Below the pieces are notes generated by a model that saw only the letters and a list, made by a program, of their open reading frames with translations, was not told where the DNA came from and searched no databases. Made by a program: the position numbers and the translations under genes. Of a DNA stretch of 64,000 nucleotides, positions 28,495 through 40,241 are shown in pieces (the stretch's first letter is position 1; each line of letters begins with the position of its first letter). Location: assembly GCA_000697475.1 (NCBI GenBank), contig JNEU01000825.1:1-64000 (forward strand). Direction: 5' to 3'. Origin of the DNA: Lichtheimia corymbifera B2541 (taxonomy: Eukaryota > Mucoromycota > Mucoromycetes > Mucorales > Lichtheimiaceae).

Positions 28495-31400
28495 ATGAAG
28501 TGGTCACTGTTTCTCGGGTTGACAGTGGCGGCAGCTGCAGCTGCAGCTTTAAGCGATCACAGTCCAAGCTTTGTACCAGGCCGATACATTGTAGAGTTGA
28601 GTGATGGTGACAATCCCTTGGATACAACCCGCCAAAAATTTGTTGACTTGGTGGAAGATGCATTTGGCAAACAATCCGTTTCGATTATGGATACCTTTGA
28701 CCATTCGCTTATGAAAGGAGTGACCATGCAATTGAATACCCTCCTTCAACAAAACGACAACAACGATGATGATATTGACAAGATGTTGAGCAAAGTCAAG
28801 GGTCATTCCATGGTGACCAAAATGTACCCTGTACGCATGTTATCGAGCCCCAAGGTTTCATTTAACGCTATCGATTACCAGCTGGGCACCATGAATGCAA
28901 CCGCCATGTGGCCACATCGCATGACTCAAGTAGATCGTGTGCAACAAGAGCTCAAGAAAACAGGCAAGGGTATCGTTATTGGTATCATTGATAATGGTAA
29001 ATATCCCTCACCCATTATACCCATTCAAACGACTCAGCAATCAATATCGATGTTGTGATGATGATGGTGGTCGTGTAATGTTGGGCTTAGTCGAAGCAGT
29101 TGCACAATTCAATATAACTAATGGTTACACACACACAACAGGCATAGACTACTATCATGAAGCGTTCAGCAATGAACAAGGCAAAAAGGGATGTTTTGGC
29201 AAAGGATGCAAGGTTGCCATGGGATACGACCTGGTTGGTGATGACTATAAACCACATGGACCTGATTCAACGCCCAAGCCCGACTCGGACCCTTTTGATT
29301 CCTGTGGAAAACGATCGACAGGTAAAAATTTGGAACACGTCAAAAATGTCTGTGTGCACGGACTCATGGTCACATGACCTTTTGTACGATAGGGCATGGT
29401 ACGCATGTAGCTGGTATCATTGCTGGTAATTCTACCGTATGTAAAAAGGATAACTCAAACGTGATCACAATGCTCAACTCATTCGTGATAATAGCTGATC
29501 CATGGTGTTGCTCCTGATGTAACCCTTGGGATGTGGAAGGTTTATGGTTGCTATCCAACCACTTCAGAGGACGTTGTTGTCAAGGCCATGATGGATGCCT
29601 ACCATAAAGGAGTGGATATCATTTCTGTGAGCATTGGTTCAAACAATGGGTGGAGTGAATCACCTATGAGTGCAGCTGCTCAGCGTATAACCGAAAATGG
29701 TGTTCCAGGTAGGAAAAAAGTAGTAGCCATACATACAAGCAATCAAATGAATTAAGATTTGCAATTTTAGTTGTCATCGCTGCTGGTAATGAAGGTTTGA
29801 ATGGTGCTTACACTGTACTGGCCCCAGCCAAAGACGCCACCTTGGTTGGTTCTTTCGATAACAACAACTTTTATACAAACTATTTCATTGATCAGAACAA
29901 TACGTTTTATCGTAAGTATAATGCATAGCTATTGAACAAGTTGCGCTCATCATCATCATGGTGATTATAATGTAGCTTATCATCCAAGCCAAAGAGGGGG
30001 TGCAATGCCTAATGGCACTATCGCAGCGGGTGACGTTCATCTCGGCAGTGATCATGATGCATGTGATCCCAATCAAGTGAACAAAAAAGTGAAGGGTCAT
30101 ATTGCTCTTGCCAAAGAAGGTGGTTGTAGCTTAGATACAAAGCTGATCAACCTTCACGAAGCGGGTGCCACAGGTGTGATTGTTTACACGGATGATGATA
30201 TTGAAATCTATGACGGCGTCAAATTCACTACTGCTGCTGCGAATAACACCAACACCCCCTTGGTGACCACGTTCAATCGTGTTGGTGTCAAGCTTGTAAA
30301 TGATCTTGCCAAGGGAAAGAACGTGACAATACATTTTGGAAAAGCCGGCATCATGCCCTACCCCACTGGCAACACTGTATCTTCCTTTTCAGGTGTGGGT
30401 GCTTCGTACGAAAACGACCTCAAGCCTGACATTGCTGGTATTGGTGGCTCAGTTTTTTCAGCTGTGCCTGTTGACATGGGCAACTATGGTGTTATGTCCG
30501 GCACGTCAATGGCGGCACCATATTTAGCAGGCTCGATCGCATTATATCTTGAGGCACATGGCAAGACAACTCCGCGATTTATCAATGAGCAGTTGCAAGT
30601 TTATGGTTACAAAGCACCCCATTCTTTTGATGAAGGTGATGTCGACACGCCTCTGCGTCAGGGTGGTGGTCTTTTGCAATGTAAGTTATTGTAGCATTCT
30701 TTTATAGCCATGATGAATTTATTCTTCTTCAGTGTACGATGCTATCCAGCAAACAGTGCATGCATCCCCATCTCATCTCAGCTTCAATGATACCGCCAAC
30801 CAGATCAAATCACACACTATCACGGTCACCAACCATGACGACACCTCCACAGCTTCCTTTACAGTGCTCAACAATGTGAGCGTAGCACTTCACCCATTTA
30901 ACAACAGCGATCCTGGATACCCGTTTCTGGAACCTGCTCGATACAGCAATGACTCTGTGAGTTTACGCTTTTCCAAAAAGCAATTTAAACTTGCACCAGG
31001 AAAGAGTGTCAATATTACTGTATCCCCTGTCATACCATCCACACTGGAGATGTATACAATGTATGGTGGATATGTGCAATTCAAGAGCGATCATCCTGAT
31101 AAGCACAAGGATTTGGCTGTGCCATACATGGGCGTTATTGGTAACTTTCACGAGCTCAAGGTCTTTGGTAAAGGGACACCCTTCCTGAGTGATGCCAACA
31201 CAACGCGTATATACCGAGAGGATGATATATACGAATGTTCCATAGCCAACACAAGCACGCATCCGGTATTCTATTGGCATCTTGCTCGACCCGCTGCCCA
31301 TATCTCTATGGAGCTCTACAACCATACCACAGGGGACAAGCTTGGTCTCCTAAAGCCCACCAATAATTATGATCTCCCACGTAGCACCAGTGATTTACCC

Positions 31401-31574
31401 TACTACAGCAACGCGTGGAATTTAACTTTTATTCCTACTACGAATGGATCTTCTGGCAATAATGACATGTTGCCAGTGTCACCAGGCAAATATCACGTCG
31501 TTACCAAGGTATCCAAATGGCTCGGAAAAGGAACTGAAGACCATACATCAGCCACCATTTTGGTCAAGCCTTAA
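28495..31574 (+). CDS. Secreted subtilisin-like serine protease (S8, Vpr-like) with PA insert
   Basis: Seven exons (28495-28996, 29142-29321, 29393-29436, 29495-29708, 29771-29911, 29976-30680, 30733-31574) give 875 residues. A signal peptide is clear (MKWSLFLGLTVAAAAAAA). An I9-type propeptide-like region follows (VPGRYIVELSDG). The catalytic Asp166 is in GIVIGIIDN at the end of exon 1, His229 is in GHGTHVAG, the oxyanion Asn is in VVIAAGNEG, and Ser538 is in SGTSMAAP. A protease-associated (PA) domain is inserted between the Asn and Ser motifs (about 375-480, ATGVIVYTDDDI). The region after 560 looks like the Fn3-like domains of the Vpr/C5a-peptidase group. Many N-x-S/T sites fit a glycosylated extracellular enzyme. 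Probable role is degradation of external protein. Confidence 0.93.
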
Positions 31575-31778
31575 AGAAAGTAATAATAAAACCATATGAT
31601 CTACTAGCAGTGTGGGACCGGCTTGCATGAATTTGACAGCAACCAGAAAAAAAGGGGGGGGGGGTGGATGGTGACCATGCAACGAAGCCAAACTCAGAAA
31701 AGCTGATGTTGTTAAGCTTGACACCGCCGCTTCTTTCTCTTTGACGGAACCCAACCTTCTTTTTTTAAGCCATTGAGC

Positions 31779-32683
31779 ATGCCCAAACCTCCCAATGCAC
31801 GCACTTTTATTGATCCGCCAACACGTTCAGACGGCAAGAATGGGGAGAAGATTCTAAAGAAAAAGGGATTGGAGATTGTCAACCAGGATCAACTCAAGTA
31901 TCTCGCTTATTTCAAAACGCTGGGTGAAGGGTTGACACAGCAAGAAGGTAACTGCTGCTGTTGGAGAGATGATGGTCTTGCATGCTAAGACGCGACTTTT
32001 TGACAGGTACTGCGCTCGCTTGTCTACCGGCTGGATATGCACTGGGCAGAAAGAATGATCACAAAGTGCTGACAGGTACGCTTACAAAGTATACAAAAGT
32101 TGTCTTTTTTCATATTGACCATGGAGGATGATGGATTCTACAGGACATCCGTCAGGTCGTCATTATACTACAAGCAGTAAGTAGATTGGATGTTGGTGGT
32201 GGTGGTGGTACAGAAAATGGTGTCATGTTCATGCAGCTTTATTCTATGATAGAATTGTTTCTACCTCACCTCAAATGGCTATTTACTTCGGGCGAAGATC
32301 CATGCCAATGTAAGCTGTGCAATGGGAGCAAACGTACGCGTCGAGCATCAAACAAGAAACCTGATGATGATGGTGATGGACAACAATCCATGAAGGATCA
32401 ACAGCAGCAGCGTCGATCGTTGAGATTGGAGGAGGAAGAGGAGCATGAGAGTCAAAAAAGGATACGACAACGGATACGACGACGACGACGACAACGCCAA
32501 CTCAAATACGAAGGCATTTATGGACCATTACGACCCATGGATAAAGTACTGATCAAAATACCACACGAGAACGATCTACCCATACCCGGTTGTATCTCAA
32601 TACCAACACTGGTTCCTGTTCCCAACATTGAAGAGAAATTGCGTCCACAACACTGGCCATGTCAAGCGGATTCAATGATGTAG
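31779..32683 (+). CDS. Clr2-like transcription-silencing domain protein
   Basis: Four exons (31779-31947, 32007-32075, 32144-32176, 32253-32683), all introns in phase 1, give 233 residues. The conserved part reads CLPAGYALGRKNDHKVLTG, GHPSGRHYTTSKLFLPHLKW and CQCKLCNGS. This pattern, a GHPSG box followed by F-L-P-H-L-x-W-L and a C-x-C-x2-C cluster, is that of the Clr2 transcription-silencing family. In fission yeast Clr2 acts in the SHREC heterochromatin complex. The C-terminal part is Arg/Gln-rich (RQRIRRRRRQRQ) and could bind nucleic acid. The protein is much shorter than S. pombe Clr2, so it may hold only the silencing domain. Start is the first ATG; an earlier TTG frame is ignored. Confidence 0.75.
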
Positions 32684-32716
32684 ATATGATGTATTTTTCC
32701 CCCCCAAAAAAGTTGA

Positions 32717-34440
32717 TTACTGTAGATAGGGTCTATCAGGACCAGGACATTTGATCTCAAGGGCTTCCAAGTCGTATGGGATATCCTTCTCCTCTTCAGA
32801 TGAAAACATGTTCTAATATAATAATAAATGTTGGATATTACATAATATAATACACATTGTTCTCACTTACATTCCATAATACCAATGCCATCACCTCGTG
32901 TGCGCACTTGTTGGGATGAAAGCTACATGTGATTGAGGATATATATAAGCATCATCGTTATAGTAGTAGTATGATCATCCATCCTTTACCAATCGAATCC
33001 GCTTAAATAACTGCGTTGATAGTTTGAGAATGGAAAATGCCGAAATCCTGGTTGGTAGGCGACTTGGAAATCATGCGATGAAAGGGAAGGATCGTTTGCC
33101 AACTTTTTCAATCGTGCATTGTACTCGACCACCAGCTCATCCGCAGCTATTATAACATCCCTGGTGCATAAGCATCTACACACATAAACGAATGCATATC
33201 TTACCTTGACGTTGAGCATCGTCTCCTTGTACACAAGAGCATATACTCATGTGAGCTGTGCCCCAAATAAACTCACAATAGGAATCGCCTTGGATGGCAT
33301 CGTATACGCTGGATACCTATGTGGCATCATCATGTGGATATGCGTGCGCGTGTGTGTGCGTCATGTGATGGTATACTTACATTGAATAAACCAACCACGT
33401 TTACAAACGATTTGGGAACTTCTTGCTTAAGGCGGGTCAGCACCTGTCGCATGTTTTCCTCAAAAGTATCAGCATGTGTGAGCAAGGGTAAACCAGTAAA
33501 GGGAGGATGGCACAGGATACAGATATTGTTGGCCCCGATGAATAATGTGATGAGTTTCCAATCATCCTTGATATGCCGATAATGGTAATTTGAATTCAGT
33601 AGATGGATCAATCGGCTCACTTCACTGTGCAGGTCTTGAAACTTGGCTCCGCTCACCTATTGAAGGGAAAGCAAATGTTATCATCCACACGTCCCCCCAA
33701 AAATAAAATGTCACTTGCCGCATTGTTGAGATCTTTTCCACGAGACATTGGAAAGGTGACACCTTCAGGTCCACCTTCTGACAAGGAAAAAGGTCGTAAA
33801 AAGTTGGGGATGGTATATTCTTCAGGATCCATGCCAGATGAAAACGCCTTGCCTCGATATTCCCAAACAGCTGCAAATGGGGGTCGCTCTATAAAACGTA
33901 TATATAAACAAACAATTCAAGCATGTTGTGGTTGGTAATAACAAATTACCTGAAAGCATCCCAAATCCGGCAGAAATACTATCGCCGAGAGCAATCACCG
34001 ATTTAATATCCTGCATGATGGTTCCTTCAATATAAGTATATACAGCAAATGTTGTCAATGAGAGAGCTTACGTGGGGTCGAAGATGTTTAGCATCCCTTG
34101 ATTCATGGCGTCCATCGTCCCAGTAGAATGTCTCACACTTGAACTCGGGAAGCTGAATAGGACACTCATTTTGTTTATAAGTTGCATGATCATGTCCGCC
34201 TAATGCGTTGTAAAATTGTTCCATGAGTTGGATCCATTGGGCAGTGAAAGGGTGTAATAAACTGGTTTCAGTGGTGGGTGCTGCTAGTTTTGGTTTCCAT
34301 GGCGTTGTTGCTGTGATGGATGAAGCATTGTCATGATTGACCATGATGGGTATCTGATGTGATGGTGCATCTGCTGTTGCATGGTGGTGTATGGGTATTA
34401 TTAAGAATACTACTACTGCTATATACAACAATAGTAACAT
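32717..34440 (-). CDS. Secreted GDSL/SGNH phospholipase B-like lipase
   Basis: Eight exons (34440-34072, 34010-33950, 33888-33719, 33656-33381, 33316-33205, 33146-32990, 32922-32871, 32812-32717) give 430 residues. A signal peptide is evident (MLLLLYIAVVVFLIIPI), so I chose this ATG over an in-frame one at 34509. SGNH block I is IALGDSIS (Ser134), the block II region is NNAVSGAKFQDL, block III is LFIGANNIC (Gly241, Asn243), and block V is FDCFHPN (Asp381, His384). This is the arrangement of phospholipase B (PLB1-type) acyl hydrolases that remove fatty acids from phospholipids. Block III has Asn where Asp usually follows GAN. Intron 3 begins with GC (AATGCG|GCAAGT...AATAG); only this donor keeps the frame. 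It is divergent to PP5. Confidence 0.9.
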
Positions 34441-34854
34441 GGTCGATGGGTTTATAAAGTGTAGAATGTAGGAAAGAGAGAAAAGAAAAGCTTGGTTCGC
34501 TTGTTGCATCGGTTATTGCCCACGGGGGGGGGTTGAAACGCCGATTGCATGATAGCATTCGTCCACCTGACAAAAAAGGGATCATATGCTCACCCCACGC
34601 GAGCGTCCCTCATTTCAAGTGTATCCCCAATTAACTTTTTTGTTGACATGTTGATGGGATGTATAGGGTGATAGTTATGCAAGTCATCGATCGATAGAAG
34701 GGTGAATGATAATGATTGATGGTGTATGAGCGTATGTGTGTCAGAGTGTCACTGTGTATAATTTCATCCACTCGTAGCTCAGATCTTTGATCCATTGCTC
34801 TTTGATACACATTCTTTCTCTTTCCGCAGTGTCCCCCTCCGCTCCCCCTTCCCA
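34441..34854. promoter_or_regulatory. Divergent promoter between the PLB-like and PP5 genes
   Basis: About 410 bp separates the two starts. It contains a G10 homopolymer at 34524-34533 and CT-rich leader sequence before 34855. No specific factor site is claimed. Confidence 0.35.
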
Positions 34855-37124
34855 ATGACTTCAGAGGAAAACAAGCTCAAAGCTGACCAGATCAAGGCTG
34901 AAGCCAATGTTCTTTTTGGACGTACGTATTGGAATATTCTCTCATAGAGGAAAGAAAAGGAGGAGGAGCTCACTTTTGCTTGAACAGAGAAACGATTCAA
35001 CGATGCGATCGAAAAGTATACAGCTGCCATTGAACTCAACCCAAACGTTGCTGCCTACTACACCAATCGCGCCTTTTGCCATGTCAAGCTAGAGAACTAC
35101 GGTTATGCCATTTCGTAGGTGGTCATTCGCTCTCTTCTTTATTACAACACGTTTTTCATTTTGCAATCGATCAGGGACGCTGAGGAGGCTCTCAAGATCG
35201 ATCCGACGCTCACCAAGGTACGGGCTGCTTGCTGCAACAGCTATCCCAGTGTGGTTGACATGTGTGTATGTTGCTAGGCAAACTATCGTCGTGCTTCTGC
35301 CAACATGGCTCTTGGCAAGTTCAAGGAAGCCTTGAAGGATCTCAAAGTGGTACGTAGTAAGCAGACACGGTGGTTGACATCCTATGTCCCTAATACGTTG
35401 CCATAGGTATCCAAGCGTGCACCGGGTGATAAGGATGCAAAGATGAAGTTGGATGAATGCGCAAAGATTGTCAAGCGTATTGAATTTGAAAAGGCCATTG
35501 AAGTATGTATATATACACACATATATCGCGTTGTATTCATGTCAATTCTTTTAGCATGATGATCGTAAACCAAGCGTGGGCGATACTTTGGAACCATCAA
35601 GCATTGGTATGTCTATTTCTTGTGCAGACACACACACACACATAGCATTCTGACTCATCCCGGTTGGTTTTGTAGCGGTGGAATCATCTTATGATGGGCC
35701 AAGGATTGATGAAGAGAGCAATCAAATTGACAAAAAGTTTGTGGATTCGATGATTGAGCGATTCAAGAACCAAAAGACTGTTCACCGGAAATATGCATTC
35801 ATGGTACATAAGGGGAAAGGGAAAGCATCCCATGATGAGATCTAACGGTCTTGTGTGCATAGATCATTCTTGCTGTACGAAAGATGATGTTGGAGGCTCC
35901 TTCGTTGATCGATGTTCAAGTTCCACCCAATGGCAAGCTAACAGTGTGTGGTGATGTTCATGGTAGGCACAAAGAAAGGGAGAGAGAATGAATGGAGTGC
36001 CTGGGTTATTGATTGTCTACAACAACAATAGGCCAATTTTACGACTTTATCAACATTTTCGAGACCAATGGTTATCCTGCTGAAGACCATGCCTATTTGT
36101 TCAATGGTGACTTTGTGGATCGTGGCAGTTTCTCGGTCGAAGTTATCTTGACACTATTTGCTTACAAATGGCTCTACCCCAATCGATTGTTCTTGGCACG
36201 TGGCAATCACGAGACTGACAACATGAACAAGGTGTATGGTTTTGAAGGCGAAGTTCGTGCCAAATTTAATGAGACCATGTTCAAGGTAAAAGCGGGAAAA
36301 CGCAATTAGGAAAACGAGTACATGATAGATTGACATTGATTTTATATCTAGTTGTTTTCTGAAACGTTCAATGCTCTTCCTTTGGCCCATGTCATTGAAA
36401 ACAAGATCCTTGTTGTACACGGTGGTCTCTTCTCTAAGGATGATGTGACTCTGGATGATATTCGCAAGATTGATCGATTGTCACTTGGCCAACCTGGTAC
36501 AGATGGTAAGTATCTGATGATGAAAAAAGGATGGAATTATGGAGAGCTAAATGGGCTGCTGCTGCTGGTTTCAGGTTTGATGTGCGAGTTGTTATGGTCT
36601 GATCCTCAACCAGAACCTGGTCGTGGTGCAAGCAAGCGTGGTGTGGGTATCCAATTTGGTCCCGATGTCACCAAGAACTTTTTGGAACGCAACAACCTTG
36701 GTAAGCATGGATTAGTCTCATGGATGGAACGGGAAACTAATAAGCGAAAACAATGGTAGATATGCTGATACGAAGCCATGAAGTGAAGGAGAATGGTTAC
36801 GTGATTGAACACGATGGCAAATGTGTCACTGTCTTTTCAGCACCCAACTATTGGTAAGTAGGAAGGATGGGTGTGTGTATGTATGGAGAGCAAATGTGGC
36901 TAACAAAAACCGATATAGTGACACTGTGGGCAACAAGGGAGCATTCATCAATATTACACCGGATCTCAAGTTAGATTATGTTACATTTGAGGCTGTGGTA
37001 AGTTTTTTGATGGAAGGTGGCGAATTTTTTTAGATGCATGATCTGACGCTTGTTTATTCAGCCCCATCCTCAAGTGCGTCCAATGCAATACGCCAGCCAA
37101 TTCAGCGGCTTGTTTGGCATGTAA
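34855..37124 (+). CDS. PPT1: Serine/threonine protein phosphatase 5 (TPR + PP2A-type catalytic domain)
   Basis: Fourteen exons: 34855-34921, 34988-35114, 35175-35217, 35278-35349, 35407-35502, 35555-35606, 35676-35803, 35863-35962, 36032-36285, 36352-36505, 36575-36700, 36760-36853, 36919-36997, 37062-37124. They give 484 residues (human PP5 499). Three TPR repeats occupy about residues 1-130 ([40 protein letters not shown]) and bind the Hsp90 C-terminus. The phosphatase domain has [33 protein letters not shown] and RSHEVK, giving all metal and catalytic residues. The PP5-specific C-terminal tail ([12 protein letters not shown]) is present. Expected role is Hsp90-linked dephosphorylation of chaperones and clients. 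Thirteen short introns make it one of the most split genes here. Confidence 0.96.
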
Positions 37125-37533
37125 ACATCTTATACATTTTCATACACAAAGAAAGATATTTCTAGACTCCATACTTGTTTTGACAAATTGCATGTTTTGT
37201 TTACTTTACAAAATGGAATGTACCTGTAAAAAAAGGATGAAAAGGACAATTATGACTACATGTGTGAGAGAGAGAGCAGAGAAAGAAAGAAGAATGTACA
37301 CCCGAAAACAGAAGGAAGAACGAAAAAGCAACAAGATGCGTGATGAAAGAAAGAAAAGAAAAAACAAGGGGAAGAAGGAATCCAGGGGGGTGGGGAAGAG
37401 AAGAAAGAAAGAGAGAGAATGCTATGTTTGTCGTCAACAAAGGAGGCTGTGTGTGATTCCTTTTAGAAACAAGGGAGAGAGGGAAGAGAGCGAGAGAGGA
37501 GTATATGTAAAGGGGAGGTGGGTGGTGGAATGT
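37125..37533. repeat. Polypurine-rich spacer between convergent genes
   Basis: From about 37257 to 37505 the plus strand is strongly purine-rich (AGAGAGAG, GAAAGAAAGAAG, GGAAGAAGG-type runs). It lies between the stop codons of PP5 and the convergent unknown gene, so it is 3' flank for both. Open frames inside are compositional artefacts. Confidence 0.6.
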
Positions 37534-38986
37534 CTATGAAGAGCAACAGCAGGCTGATTTATCCGGCATGATGCAGCAATCTGGAATGCTGTCGGTTGGC
37601 TGTGGAGGTGTTGCAAGCGACATATCGGATGAAGAAAGGGCGTGTATTGCAGCCCCTCTCAATACCTTGACATGCACCATTTTTGGATATCGTACAGACA
37701 CTAGGCTATCCATCGATTGTGCTCTTCGTTTACTGTTACTCCTGCTACGATGTCTGGTGGCATCCTCCATCATTGTGGTTGCAGTGATGGAAGATGAAGT
37801 AGGATGACGATGATGTTGGTGACGATGATGATGATGATGATGCTGGTTTGGCTTTGAAAGCACCGAGACTCCTGAATCCCGTTTCTGGTAGGATAGCGAA
37901 GCAGACGTTGTAATTTGACTTTCCGTGGCAGCAGGGGTGGTGGAGGAATGACAGTGAACATGATTGTTATTACTGGGCGGTGGAGTGCAAGACGATGATG
38001 TTGATGTTGAAAATAACAACGAAGCCAAGCTAGCTTGATGCTGGTCATCAGCAGGAACACCCAATGCCCGTGCAATGTTTGGGTTGCTAAGACCTGATAA
38101 ACCTTGTCCAATTAATGCCCGTTTCTCATGCTGATATTGTTCATAGCTAAGGATCTTTGTTTGATCATTTTCCAATAGCCCATCCTCATGATGCTGTGGT
38201 TGCACAGTGATTGATGCTGGACGACGTTGTGGTGGTGATGATGATGATGTCTCATGATCGACATTAGGGTCATCCTCATTATGCTTCTTTGTGCTGCTGC
38301 TGTTCTTTTTAAAGATACGCTGCATCACCCATTGTCGTGCATCACTCAATCTCTTTTTACGACGGTGTTGTTGTTGTGGGCTTGATTTCGTGTGATCAAT
38401 AGTTTCATTAGGTTGTTGTAGTGATAGGTCGTAATCATCTTCAAGCACGATGACCTCGTCTTCCAAAGATGGTGTATCAAGTGGTACAAGCGAACGCATT
38501 TCAGCCATTCGACGACCTTCTAGATCAGCTTGTAAGCGCAATAAGCGGATTTGTGATTCAATGTAGTATTTTACACGTCGGTGTCGCCCTTCTCGACCGA
38601 GTGATGCCTATCGTGTGATTAATTCAAGAGAAACAAAAAAATGTGCAGCACATGATCCATACCTTTAGTGTATGCTGCTTTAAGTTTTCTTCGGTAAGTG
38701 GGCATTGCTGTAAATGATGACAGGAGCCTGTTGGTGATGAGCGACGATGCGGATGATGGTGGTGATGATGTTGCTGTTGTTGTTGTTGATCAGCGTGTTG
38801 GTGTGGATCTATGAGTGAAGACATGGAGACTCGTTGTGAGTCTACAGAATGATGGCCATAGAGGTCGGATGCCAAAGAGATGGAGGAATAGCCGTGAGCT
38901 GTTGTTGTAGCAGTAGGCATTGTGGCGAGTAAAGATGGACAAGAGCTACCCCGATGTAAGCTAACGCGCTGCTGCTGTTGCTGCAT
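37534..38986 (-). CDS. Unrecognised low-complexity protein with Cys-rich C-terminus
   Basis: Two exons (38986-38663, 38607-37534; one 55-nt intron) give 465 residues. I do not recognise a family. Starting at the ATG it opens MQQQQQRVSLHRGSSCPS, then a Q6-H6 run. Around the exon junction a charged helix EGRHRRVKYYIESQIRLLRL could be a coiled coil or a small conserved core. The middle contains RKKRLSDARQWVMQRIFKK and YEQYQHEKRALIGQGLSGLS, the latter the most structured-looking part. A His run precedes RSRSNSKRRAQSMDSL, a phosphorylation-prone basic patch. The end is CCIMPDKSACCCSS: five cysteines in 14 residues, which could be acylated, but it is not a CaaX box. The coding model is supported by frame continuity and good splice sites. 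Confidence 0.6.
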
Positions 38987-40241
38987 GGTTGTTGAATAGG
39001 CGAATGCAAAATTGTGTACGTGTGGATGAGAGAAGAGAAGAAAGAGAGAGCAAGAAAAGAAAAAGAAAGGAAAAGAAAGGAAAGAGACAGCAGGCATCGG
39101 TATGCGGGGTCAACAATGAGGGATTTTATAGACAGTTGTGTGTGGTGGTTGAGTGGTTGCATTCATCATGGCGGGCTTCACGAGTCTCCTGCATCTCCTT
39201 GGATTGCCTTTTGTTTTACTAAGGAGATGGAGTAGTACATATATATGCGCAGGCACCGATATGAGAGAGAGAAAATGGCACTCAAAGCTTATGGTCAATG
39301 ATGATCGTTATAAATACATTGGCTGCAGAAATCATCCCACTCGTCGTCTATAACATCAACATTACATCTAACCCCCTTTTTTTCTCAGCCTCTCCCAAAA
39401 CAGATCCACACTTTTTCAAACGTAAAGTTTATTATATATACCTTTGTGTTTCTTTGCTAATATGGTTGATGCTCGGCTCTGGAACATGCAAAGTGCCCCG
39501 GTGGCGGTGATGATGGTGCAGATGTGTTTCTATAGCACGCATACGCCCACCGCGTGGTTAAATACATCCAACCAAGGAGTGCCAATAGGGTAAAGCAGGA
39601 GCGATAGTAAATACACACGCATCTTGTACATTCACTTGCAAAGAAAAAAAACTTTCCTCGGATGCAACGTCGTGTGTGAAAAGAAACCGACATATGCATG
39701 CGTGAATGTGTCACCGATAGCACCAACCATTACATATATAAAACCACAGTAATATGGGTGTTTCTCATTTATTGTTGATTGTTTCATCATGATCCTTTTG
39801 AATGGGCTCTTGTTGACAGCATACTCCTTTCTCGTTCTCACCCAACACATATGCATGTAACACAAGAACAATCGGCCGCATGACACTGTCAGCCTACTCC
39901 GCCGCCAATGGCCATTGATGCAACTTATATCCGAGAATAGGAGAGAGACAGAGATAAAAGAACACCTGCTCATATCATTTGATCACCCAATTGGTGGCAA
40001 AAAAAGGGTTGTTTATGATGAAGGAGAAGGGGGTGAGATTACTTTAAGAGATGTACTATGAAAAGACAAGTTCTATAAGAACTATATGGGTGTGATGATG
40101 ATGATGATGAGGAGGAGGAGGGAAGGTTGATTGATATCATCAAATGGGTAAAATAAAATAATAATAAAAAAGGATGGGGGAATCTATTATGAAAAATAAG
40201 GGGGATGGGGGGTTGGATTGAGTGGTTGAATTGGGATGGTT
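38987..40241. other. Gene-free interval between two minus-strand unknown genes
   Basis: About 1.25 kb with no supported gene. It holds the promoter of the 38.9-kb gene and the 3' flank of the IQ/coiled-coil gene. Short GAT and GAG microsatellites occur at 40094-40119. Confidence 0.4.

Noticed and set aside
32253..32683. C-x-C-x2-C cluster considered as a zinc finger of a new type
   Set aside because: Better explained as the usual end of a Clr2-type silencing domain because the GHPSG and FLPHLKWL boxes precede it.
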